From Lasioglossum baleicum (Eukaryota > Arthropoda > Insecta > Hymenoptera > Halictidae), in NCBI RefSeq assembly GCF_051020765.1, contig NC_134933.1:9769461-9833460 (forward strand): a stretch of DNA of 64,000 nt. The letters are read 5' to 3'. Below are positions 26,901 to 36,960 of the stretch, one piece after another. Each line of letters begins with the position of its first letter. The stretch's first letter is position 1. Both the position numbers and the translations under genes were made by a program. The notes under the pieces were generated by a model. That model did no database searches, had not been told where the DNA came from, and saw only the letters and a program-made list of their open reading frames with translations.

Positions 26901-27539
26901 TCAAATGTCAGCGGAGATGAGGTTTCAGTCAGCGAGCAGGCGTCGGCGCAAGAACACGTCGAGGCATTCGGGGTCGTGGCCCGTTCGATTAGGGTCTCTC
27001 TTCTCGCTCGGTGGATCCAGGAACGGTAGCTATCGGCCTGAACATTAATCCGGGATCGTAATTCGACGTCCGCGTCGGCCGTGCGTCATCGTGAGCTATT
27101 AGCTTGTAATGATGTAACTACTGGTGTACCGCCGTAGAGAGAGAGACCAGAGAGTTAAACGCTTCGAAATAGCGGCACCAACCGACAGCCGATCCGCGAG
27201 CATATAAATACACGCGAGAGCCATCCTCCGATCGATGACCTTGAACGGTCGAACCTGATTCATCGGATCCTCCCCTCCGAACGATGCCAGTGATACGAGT
27301 TCCGTTGCAGGCCGTTGCGTTCCCTCATTTATTTTCCGACGTCCCACAGACCTGGCCCAGATCGAACGGTTTCGCGACATTTTGGTAAACAAACATCTTT
27401 TAACGAGGGGTTATTTTTTTAATCGACTTCTGCTCGAGATTTACATTGCCTTCTAAACGTCCACGAACATTAAAAATAAAAATTTAATGAAACCGAGTTA
27501 TATTTTAATGATTTCGTAATTATTTTCATTATCAATTAT
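24000..27539. other. No gene recognised
   Basis: This stretch alternates CpG-rich blocks (23880-24600, 25260-25560, 26850-27400) with AT-rich DNA. Frames up to 110 codons occur on both strands without domain character or a consistent splice model. Confidence 0.5.
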
Positions 27540-28080
27540 GTTTCTATGAAATATGTTTGTTTATACGTGTCATTATTATTATTATAAAGCAATACATACA
27601 CACTGTGGGTACCTTAAAAATGAAAACAGTAATGAAACTGAGTACATATTTTAATTGTATCATAATTATTTTAATTATCAAAAATGTTTCCATGAAATAC
27701 GTTTGTTTATACGTGTTATTATTATTATTATTATTATAAAACAATACCTACACACTGTGAGTACCTTACAAATGAAAACAGGAATGACACCGAGTCATAT
27801 TTTAATTATTTCGTAATTATTTTAATTATAAAAAATGTTTCTATGAAATACGTTTATTTATACGTGTTATTGTTATTATTATAAAGCAATACCTACACAC
27901 TGTGGGTAACCTAAAAATAAAGACAGTAATGAAACACCGAGTACATATTTTAATTATATCATAATTATTTTAATTATAAAAAATGTTTCTATGAAATATG
28001 TTAGTTTAAACTTGTTTAGTTTAGCACATATTGTAATGAAGATGGCAAGACCGAGTTCAATCACGTTATTATAAAGCAAT
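27540..28080. repeat. Four tandem copies, unit about 148 bp, with internal (ATT)n
   Basis: TTTCTATGAAATACGTTTGT or close variants recur at about 27540, 27686, 27837 and 27984, followed by (ATT)n of varying length and CACACTGTGGGTACCT. The last copy degenerates into flanking sequence. Confidence 0.9.
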
Positions 28081-29136
28081 GCTTACACAGTGGCAGCACA
28101 TTAAAACGTCCATCACGGTTTAATCATCTTATTAGAACCACAATAGTATGCTAATCAGCTAGCTCCTTACATCAAACGCTAATTACAGAACACAATAATT
28201 TGCATTACGTTCCCACTCTGAACTATTCGACAGTTTCACTCGTTCCCAGTTAATTATTTCATTCGCGCAGCCAATTTACACCGTTCACTGCAAACATAAA
28301 TTCAATCTAATAGGACTCCGTGGATTCGCGGGTTTAATGGTTCTCGCCGATCGATTTATGGTGGTAATTAAGGTCGATGAAATTTAATGCAGCGTCGTCG
28401 CCTCGTCCCGTATCGCGCTGCCTGTGAATTTAGCATTATCTTTAGCAGTTTCTTGCCCTGGATCACGAGGGAAACACGTTCTCCCGAGCATTGCACTTCG
28501 TAGATCCCTGGACAATGATATAATTTATTTATCCGATTTTTTTCATGGCGGGAAATTTATGGAATTTTTAATGACGATACGGTAAAAACGTATCGGAGGT
28601 ATGGTATCGTCATTACACTACCGGAGAAGCATTCCAGTCGACGTCATTGATATCACAGTCGTAAAACTGTTGCCTCTAGACGTCGCACTTATGCTAGTAG
28701 AAATTGCGTTCGTAATAAATGTCGGATAATGTTCAGCACTTCGCGAGGTGTTCATGATTCCCGGCGCCATCTTGGCTCGTTTTTCTCTCTTCTGTCATTT
28801 CAGCCTGTTACCTTGTTATTAAAATGGTCCACTGTTCGACGATTAATAATTTAATCGAGGCTGTCGTTGAAAATTTTACCTGAAAAGATAAAAAGTCAAC
28901 AAACACATCAAGAAAGAAAATTTCATTCTATTTTACTCCAGTTTGTTGCAATTCAGCTGGACAATTTTATTTGTCCTCTGTAATGGTAGAAAAATCACGA
29001 AACACAGAAGGCATAGAGAGCTGAAATTTGGTACACAGCTAGCCGTTAGCCCAAAGGGGTGCATGAATATGATTTTATCCCGGAAATTCTTCGGGATTAG
29101 TGCTAAAAATAAATTAGTGGGAATTATTTTTACTTA
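28081..29136. other. No gene recognised
   Basis: Apparently unique sequence. At 28930-28980 there is a reverse copy of the GACTGC-family tail (CTCCAGTTTGTTGCAATTCA). Nothing else is supported. Confidence 0.5.
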
Positions 29137-29340
29137 TTAGGTTGGCAACTAAGTTCGCGACCTCCACATTTTCTGAAACAAAGTCATTTATATATATTTT
29201 TTAAGCATGAGTATTTTATATCAAATTAATCGCAAAATTGCAAAATATACAGTTCAAAAGGTATGGTCACTGAATCAGGTTATAATAATACAATAAGAGA
29301 ATTACAAAACTAAAGGTCGCGAATTTGGTTGCCAACCTAA
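29137..29340. mobile_element. Mariner-like MITE, 204 bp, TA-flanked
   Basis: The left terminus TTAGGTTGGCAACTAAGTTC (29137) and the right terminus ending GGTTGCCAACCTAA (29340) form inverted repeats of about 26 bp with two mismatches. Both ends are flanked by TA, the mariner/Tc1 target duplication. No coding frame is present inside, so it would depend on a transposase supplied elsewhere. Confidence 0.85.
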
Positions 29341-29385
29341 TATCTATCAACGGAAATTAGTTTACTTACAAGAGACGCTCAAAAT

Positions 29386-29593
29386 TATAAAATTATATAT
29401 ATTTTTTAAGCATGAGTATTTTATATCAAATTAATTGCAAAATTGCAAAATATACCGTTCAAAAGGAATGGTCACTGAATCAGGTTATAATAATACAATA
29501 AGAGAATTACAAAACTAAAGGTCGCGAATTTGGTTGCCAACCTAATATCTATTAACGGGAATTAGTTTACTTATGAGAAACGCTCAAAATTCG
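29386..29593. repeat. Partial tandem duplicate of the 29137 MITE and its 3' flank
   Basis: From TATATATTTTTTAAGC onward, the interior, right terminus and about 50 bp of right flank of the 29137 element (first copy about 29190-29385) are repeated with few changes. The left terminus is absent from the second copy. The shared right flank (CTAATATCTAT.AACGG) shows a local duplication of DNA, not a second insertion. Confidence 0.8.
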
Positions 29594-30522
29594 CAATAAA
29601 CTTGTCGGCCCCTTTGAAAACTGGCTCCAATCAACGGAATAAGCCCAGTAGCATGATCTCGGCCGAGTACACGCATCCCCTTCGGTTCGATTATGACTGT
29701 TTCCTCGACGGTAAATCACACCTGGGTCTCGCGCGACGCTTCCTCGTCTTAATTGCGTTTAAATGCAAATTCGCGAGCTGCGGTAGCGCATAAACGCGAG
29801 CAGAACGAGCAAAAGAGTCTGGTATGGCGAATATGGTGCGGCGCGAGCGCGATTATCGTGATTCGTGCGTGCCGGGACTTAATGAAGACACCGCCTTGGC
29901 ATATTAATTAGAAGAGCGGAAGACGAGGCTTATGTAACACCGATTTTTTTCGCGATTTCCAGCATCCTCGAGGGACGATGTAATGGCAACGATGATCGCG
30001 GAGACCGGTGAACGGGCGATTCATCACCGGGAACGTTACCCTGACCGGAGATATTGACAGCGGATAGTTGAATGTAATACCGAGATAAGGATCGCCGCGC
30101 TGGCGATAAATCGAACCTGTCGCCGCGATGCCGCAGACATTATCGACGATTTAGCGAATCGTTCGACAGGGATCACTTGTGGACCGGCATAATATTTGGC
30201 GGAAGTAATCGGATCGACGTTAGCGGTGCTTAACGATGCGTAATGAACTACGATCGCCATGGGAATACAGGTTCCCAGACCTGTCTCCTGTCGTTTACCG
30301 GTGCACCGCGCGATCTTTCGACGATTTACCCCGGGAAAATTGAATTCAGATGATGCTGCAGGTACTGGGTGTCCCGGTTCGAGTGTAGCGGATAGTTATT
30401 CTTCAAAATATCGCTCGGTTCAAATCGTCTCACAGTTATGGAATAAAAATGCATCTTAATATTTAAAAGATCAGGTCCTTATTTTCTATCGAAAAAAGAT
30501 GTTTTTCACGAAAGTTTATATA

Positions 30523-30749
30523 TTAGATGATTGCATAAGTTCGTGCTCGATTTGAAAATAAAATTCAATGGTTACATTTTAAAGAATACAACTTTATTAA
30601 TCAATTATACATATAGTCACCGTTCTTTTCTAATTGTAGGAAGTTTAATCATTTTCTAATTTTAACGTAACCAATCTTTAACCAAATCTTTAAAATTTAA
30701 CCATTGAATTTTATTTTTAGATCGTGCACGAACTTATGCAATCACCAGA
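30523..30749. mobile_element. Long-TIR MITE (GATTGCATAAGTTCGTGC family), 227 bp
   Basis: The ends TTAGATGATTGCATAAGTTC and the complement near AACTTATGCAATCACCAGA form inverted repeats of about 45 bp that continue through TTTGAAAATAAAATTCAAT. Both sides are TA. No protein frame is seen. A second full-length relative lies at 43845-44064 and a third, interrupted copy starts at about 50908. Confidence 0.82.
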
Positions 30750-33189
30750 TACATATAAAAGTTGGTGGATGTTTGAATACTTTTGTTGGAAACATTTTTT
30801 CCTTAAAATAATCGGAAACCCTTGAAAAATACATCATTATTTTTTACTGATTCTACAAGAGCATATTCTTAGCTATAATTTGCTGACGGATAATCATGAA
30901 TTCTTGAATTTTCATCTTGAGTTTCTGCCAAGTTTTCGTGGTCGCGACCCAACGTCTTTTAAAATGTACTTGACGTACTTTCAAGGTGACTTCAAGGTGA
31001 CGCTAGCAGATTTAGACTCCCATCAGTGTCGCAAATCCTGAGGAAGGTGCCAGCGATGACGCAGCCGTGCAACATTCTCACAAAATCATCTGAATCAGCA
31101 TAGTCTTTGAGAAAACCGCCTAGTCACCGTCAAAAACCAGTGAGAACCTGGGCTCCTTCCACGCACAATTGCGGATCCCACGGATAAAAGCGCGCTCTGA
31201 CCAAGAGAATCCGATAATTAGGAAGAAAGAGAGAGAGAGGGGAGTGGGAGAGCTACCGTCTTAATCAGGCTTCTATCATTAAGGGTCGTGTACAGTCCTG
31301 ATGGTCTACTGGTGCATGGAAAACCGTGGCGCATCCTCGTAAGTTCCAAAGATTGTAGGCAATTCGGGGTCAGCGTTTATCCTCGCGAATACCTTTGCCG
31401 GCCGATTAATAAGCTCGTCCGTCCAGGTGAAACTGTGAGAACCGGCTGGCAGACGGGTTCTGCCAGGGCTCAAATTTCCAGTCCTGGAAAATGGTAACAA
31501 GGTTCGCTGGCTATAGTTAACCCCTTGACGCGACCCTCGTGCCTGCGGCCGTCAACGAAAATAGACAGAGACTATTATTTCACCTTGGAGAACACACATT
31601 ACGTCACGACGTTGCAGAAGAATGTACATTATGAACAAGTTGTTGAAAATCGCTGAAAGAATTCAGAGAGACAGCTACGCCTCCTTGCAAGGAGACCACT
31701 GAACCGGACCGTGTGCGAGCTTATAGAGAAGCAGGGGAGAGAACTTGTTACTAGAGGACCAAGAAAGTTCACGCAACGGTGAACGCGAACACATTATTAG
31801 TAGACTGCAAATTTTATTGTATACTAAATGAAGAAAATACATACACTCCTTTTAAAAATGAATAACAATTTCGAATTTGGACCCGACAGCCTGAGTTCTT
31901 TTTTTTTTTGAGACGTTAGAAGGATTAGTTTAGGAAAAGTAAATGTCACGATTTTTAAATTTTTTATCTGTGCTTGTAATGAAAATTTAGAAGATGCCTT
32001 TGACAGATCTAAGTAAGTGATATATGTAGACAGTGGATCAAAATAAAAATTTTCTAGCTGAATTGCAACAAACTGCAGTGAAATGGAAATTTATTAATTA
32101 ATAAGTTCCGACCAATAACAATTTAAAAAGAAGAATTATTTACGCACACATAAGCTAGTATACTAATCCTTCTAACGTCTGAAAGAAATTGAAGCTGTTG
32201 GGTCGAATGTTGAAAAAGTTATTCGTTTTTAGAAGGTGTACAAATTCTTTGTACGTTCACCAGACGAAGATAAAACCGTCAATTTCCTGGAACGAATTTG
32301 ATTTCGAGTCACCTGTAGATCGAGCCTTTCGAAGAACCAGGATTCTGAGAGGACTACTGTGTAAGCCAGGTCGTCTCCACGGACCGTGACACTAATGCGC
32401 ACGTACGTCGTCCAAGAATCCCATTTATTTATCGATCAGGGTACCGAGGGAACAGTGGAACTACGGAAGCCTAGGCTCTGCCAATGGCCTGCGAGCCATT
32501 GAAACGAAAAGTGCCGTGTGATCCCCCGAAGCCGATAAAGCCGCTAATTTCTTGCCGTCGAATGGGAAGCCGTGCCCGCGATCCTTTTTCACCGTGCCGT
32601 TAATGGCTGTTTTACCGTTCCCGATAGGTTCCAGGTTCCAGGTGTCCGCGTTTCACGGGTTTTGTCTGATTGCAAGGTTAAAGTCGCTCAATCTACCGCC
32701 GCGCGAGCCGGGTCTATTGTTCCACGGGAACTTCGGGAGGGGGGGGGGATATATATTGCTTTTCTGCCACGGCCGCTGGTGAAGCTGAGGACCTGTGAGC
32801 TGAGCTGTGAGAACCCGACCTGAAGCCGACGCCGATCGTTCGAGCGAGAATTTTGTCGCGGAGGCGGCCCCGAGACCCGAGATACAATCCTTCACCCTTC
32901 TTCGAAGGTTTTGCGATCGCGTCATGTAGACAGTGTGCACCGATGCAGCCGTGCATATCGACCCCTCTTACCTTGCAGTTGCAGTTCTTTGGGTCTACAC
33001 CCCCGTGAAACTCTGCTCGAAGGAAACCTCGAGTGCTTCTTCCGTTAACCGCGTGGCTATGCGTGTCTACGCTGTCTACAGGGTGTAACACTAACTCTGT
33101 TACAGGGCGATCTGCCATTTTGCAAACTATTTGGCTTAAAGGTAGTCGTATTGTGGTGGGAGTAATTTTTTCTTGAAGGGTATTTCTCT
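30750..33189. other. No gene recognised
   Basis: It contains a GACTGC-type left end at about 31801, the family tail at 32040-32090, a (T)13 run at 31900 and a CpG-rich block at 32550-33060. The 182-codon minus-strand frame at 32714-33262 begins in the (GTT)n repeat and shows no domain. Confidence 0.5.
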
Positions 33190-33285
33190 TTTTACCACGT
33201 TTTTTTACCACGCTTATATTAGCTTGCCGAGTTGTTGTTGTTGTTGTTGTTGTATGCGTCAAATCTTGTAATCGAATTTTAAACC
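33190..33285 (+). repeat. Interspersed repeat with (GTT)n, copy 1
   Basis: TACCACGCTTATATTAGCTT is followed by seven GTT units and TGCGTCAAATCTTGTAATCG. The same sequence, inverted and with fewer GTT units, occurs at 35320-35398. The (GTT)n lies inside the repeat, so its length differs between copies. Confidence 0.8.
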
Positions 33286-34724
33286 ACTTCCCGATGAGCT
33301 AGAGTCTTGAAACTTTAAACATAGCTGAGAACTGGATGACAATGCAATATTAAAAATCAGATTTTTAAAAAAACTGTGCGTTCAGTAGAAAAAAATATTT
33401 TAATATTAACCGTCACATCACGCCGCGCGACGCTCGGAGTACATCATCGCGTTCAGCGATCCCCACTCCGCGTGTCAGCGCTCCCTACTCCACTACGCGT
33501 TCCCACTCCGACTCATCCCCACTCCACTGACCCATTTCGCACCGAAGGAGCTCAGTCAGCGTGGTGTTCCGTTCATTCAGTTCCATTTCGGACAATTTCG
33601 GACTCCACCAAGAGACGTCGTCTCTCGGAGTCAAACCCTCGTTCTATCTCGCGTGGTTCCATATCTTGCGTTTCTATATATATCTTACTATTTCATACCA
33701 GTATGTATTACTATATCTTGCGTTATATTTAAAAAAGACTAAAAAGTAGAAAAATACTTTGTAGTCCGTTTTAAAATCGTGGTATTTTTTAAAAATTTAT
33801 TTTTATTTAAATAATTTTACATTTACAATGTCACGATCTTGGCGTGATCTGGAGTGCCAATTATTTACAAGTTTTTGTTACTTTGAAATCTCGAAAAAAT
33901 GACCTTGATTTCGATTCACCGCTTGCTCAGCATCGATGAGACAGAGATAAAAATGATAGAAAAAGAGATAAAAATTGCTGTACCATTATTCAAAATACTA
34001 AATACTATCAATTACTAAACATTCAGGTATTGTATGAGGTATTTATACCAATTTCATATACATAACATTTAAAAAAAAAAATTCACAGGGAATGGAAATA
34101 TTCTAAATCGAAAGAAATGTTCAATTTTCAAGTTAAAATAGCTTCGAGAGCAAAGGGTTAATTTCCTCAGCAATATTGTCGTCTAACAATCTCAGGCTGA
34201 ATTCCAAATACGTAACTGTATATTCCGAGATGAGAGGTTTTCGATTCTCAGCAGGGTCGCGTTCGTGGCAGCTCTCCGACGGATCCGCCTGGGGGCGTCG
34301 CGGCGCTAATCGGCGCTCGATCGAACGGCGACGCCCTGGTCATCGCAATTACCGTTCCCGCGGACCTGGACGCGCGGATTCACGGGCGCTCTCGCGCGGC
34401 TTTTCCGCTCTGCCCCGCGGCGGATAGAAGCGTTCTCCGGCACCCGCTACCTGACGCACGGATAACGGAATCAAAAGACGATCCACCTCCGGGCCAGACT
34501 CCTTTTTGCTCCCTACCCCTCCCACGCCATCGACTCATTTCGCTCCGCGAGCTGGCAATTTCCGACCGTGAAGCAATTACGCGAGTTGATTCGGTCGGGG
34601 ACGCTGGCTTAGGGTCAGCGGAATCGTCAATTTCAACCCCCTTGGAATTTTTAGAAAATATTGATGAACGTCGAATTACTGTAGCAAAGTATTATTGCTA
34701 TACATTGGAAGGTCGTGTCTCTAG

Positions 34725-35105
34725 GATGGGAAAAATGTAATAAATCTTCATCCTGAGATTATAAACAACTTTTTAAAGACTACGCTTATATTATATTTAA
34801 ATGCACTAAAAAGAGAAAATTATTTTATTCCTGGTTCCCCCCAAAAATTTAATAGAAATTTAAAGAAAATCATGACATTATTGACTACATAAAAATAAAA
34901 GCGTGGAGCACACACGAAGATTACGTCACTATGGCTTAGCGCTCCACGCTTTTAATTTTATAGTCACTAATGTCATGATTTTATTTAAATTTATATTAAA
35001 TTTTTGGGAGAACCGGGAAAAAAATTATTTTCTCCCTTTTAGGGCATTTTAATATAAGCGTGGTTCTAAAAAGTTTTTTTTATATTACATTTTTCAGTCT
35101 TTACA
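34725..35105. repeat. Near-palindrome of about 380 bp
   Basis: The arms meet at about 34920: AAAAGCGTGGAGC on the left pairs with GCTCCACGCTTTT on the right. Matching continues outward through AATCATGACATTA / TAATGTCATGATT, then GTTCCCCCCAAAAATTTAAT against TTAAATTTTTGGGAGAACC, then ACGCTTATATTA / AATATAAGCGTGG. The loop is about 25 bases. It looks like a foldback element or an old head-to-head duplication. No coding frame is present. Confidence 0.88.
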
Positions 35106-35319
35106 TATCTTGTAAACGATTTTAATTACCACTTCAACCAAGATCTTTTGTAAAAGGGAAAATATTGTGTCATGATTAGATAATTTATTATCCCGTTCTA
35201 ATAGCCAATAAATAAATATCCTATTAAATTTGGATATTCCTATGGGAAGAGGTTAGGTTAGTTATTTTTGATCCCACGAGTATGGCGGCAAATATTTCAG
35301 CAAGATTGGACTATGGGAA

Positions 35320-35398
35320 GAGGTTTATAATTCGATTACAAGATTTGACATATACAACAACAACAACACAGGAAGCTAATATAAGCCGGTAAAAAGAC
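35320..35398 (-). repeat. Interspersed repeat with (GTT)n, copy 2, inverted
   Basis: GGTTTATAATTCGATTACAA, four to five AAC units and GGAAGCTAATATAAGCCGGT match the complement of 33190-33285. The two copies face each other about 2.2 kb apart and bracket the near-palindrome at 34725-35105. Confidence 0.8.
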
Positions 35399-35694
35399 GA
35401 GAATAATTGACAATTTTGTTTGCCTCGCCGACCTCATTGAATTGTACAAATTTATTCAAGGCAATGTATTTACTTGTACGTTTCTTAATCTCATTGGGAG
35501 AAAATACCGCAGTAAAACGTACACCCGCAGTAATAGGTGCATTTACCCTACTTTCTTGATGTTCCTGTTGCACACTAGTTCTGAACTAGGTCCAACCCCG
35601 GCGCAAGTTCAGCAGCTCTCGCCGAAGTTTTCGTAATAATTGCAGAGGAGCCAGTTCAGTAAAACTTCTTTAAACTGATGTTGACAGCCATAAT

Positions 35695-35765
35695 AACTGT
35701 CCACCCCACCACCAGCATTGCGCAGATGTCATCAGCGCGGAGTAATTACAGTGGGGTGGACAGTT
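35695..35765. repeat. Short perfect inverted repeat with 15-bp arms
   Basis: AACTGTCCACCCCAC (35695-35709) and GTGGGGTGGACAGTT (35751-35765) are exact complements separated by 41 bases. A smaller GCGC/GCGC pair lies in the loop. It could be a hairpin in RNA or the ends of a very small MITE; the sequence does not decide. Confidence 0.75.
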
Positions 35766-36374
35766 CGAGAGACTAATGGTGTACGTCCGGTTATTTTCTT
35801 ACCGGGAAAGAACAGTCTACAGGAAGATGGCACTTCAAGATAAATTTGGTTGTTCGATGAAAGATGAGCGTTTTCTGCAAGGTGGAGTAGTCGCATAGAT
35901 TTAGGTGTGTCTAGGTCTTTAGAGATGTTCGCTCGAGGGATGTCCTGCTTGAAACAGGTTGCAATTTTATTTCACGTTTAATGGTTTTTACCAAGCCTTT
36001 TCCTGGCCTGGCAATAAAAAGTAGCGTTTGACAAGCGAGAAGGAAAGTCAATTTCTGCCGCGCCGTGCCGGGAGGAGTTGATGCGCGCGTTTATGCGAAT
36101 AACTGAAATTACGCGAGCCGCGAGCGTCCCATTACTCGCTGTATAATAGTGATTATGGCGAGCGTGTGTTTATTGGCGAGTGTTCGAGATGATGTCAGAC
36201 CAAAACGAAGGAACGCCTGTCTTTCTGCAACTATTTAGTCGTTGAATTGGAACTCGATTCCAACGTATCGTGTACTTGCCTTGTATACCGGGTGTTCACA
36301 AAATCCGGGTGGAACAAATGATGGATTAATATCGGTTTTCTTAAGCTTCATAGATTTTTAACAGAATTTCAAGT

Positions 36375-36960
36375 GGGGCAAACAAGGTCTCAAATTTCTA
36401 CTGAAATCAAGATGGGAGACGAGGTAGGTCAGGTCCCAAATGTCTACCAAAATCAAAAGAGGAGTAGAAGTTAGTCAGGTCCCAAATTTCTATTAAAATC
36501 AGAAGGGGTGGGGGTCGGTCAAGTCCAAAATTTCTACCGAAATCAAAAGAGGACTGGGGGTCGGTCAAGTCCCAAATTTCTATCAAAATCATAAGGGGAG
36601 TGGGGGTCAGTCAAGCCCCAAATTTCTACTAGAATCAAAAGGGAAGTGGGGGTCACTTAGATCCCATGTTTCTATTAAAATCAAAAGAGGAGTGGGTATC
36701 AGTCAGATCCCAAATTTCTACCAAAACCAAATGGAAGTGGGGGTCAGTCAAGTCCCACATTTCTATTAAAATCAAAAGAGGAGTGGGGGTCAGTCAGGTT
36801 CCAAATTTCTATCAAAACCACAGGGGAGTGGGGGTCAGTCGGGTCCCAAATTTCCCGCAAAATAAAAGATGGGTCGGTCAAATTACAAAATCATAGCGGG
36901 ATCTATCACGCTCCAAATTCCCCTGAAAATCAAAGGGGGGTCAGTCAGGTCACAAAATCC
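36375..36960. repeat. 46-bp minisatellite, about twelve copies
   Basis: The unit is GGTCCCAAATTTCTA.CAAA plus ATCAAAAGAGGAGTGGGGGTC and AGTCA. The G-rich part is always on the same strand, giving regularly spaced GGGGG runs. Frames on both strands remain partly open but show only the repeat. Confidence 0.92.

Noticed and set aside
32714..33262. 182-codon minus-strand frame
   Set aside because: It starts in a run of Thr from (GTT)n, has mixed composition and no domain; opposite-strand frames are equally open in this CpG-rich block.
36375..36960. CRISPR-like array of regularly spaced 46-bp units
   Set aside because: The units are contiguous and similar along their whole length, with no unique spacers; it is a minisatellite in eukaryotic DNA.
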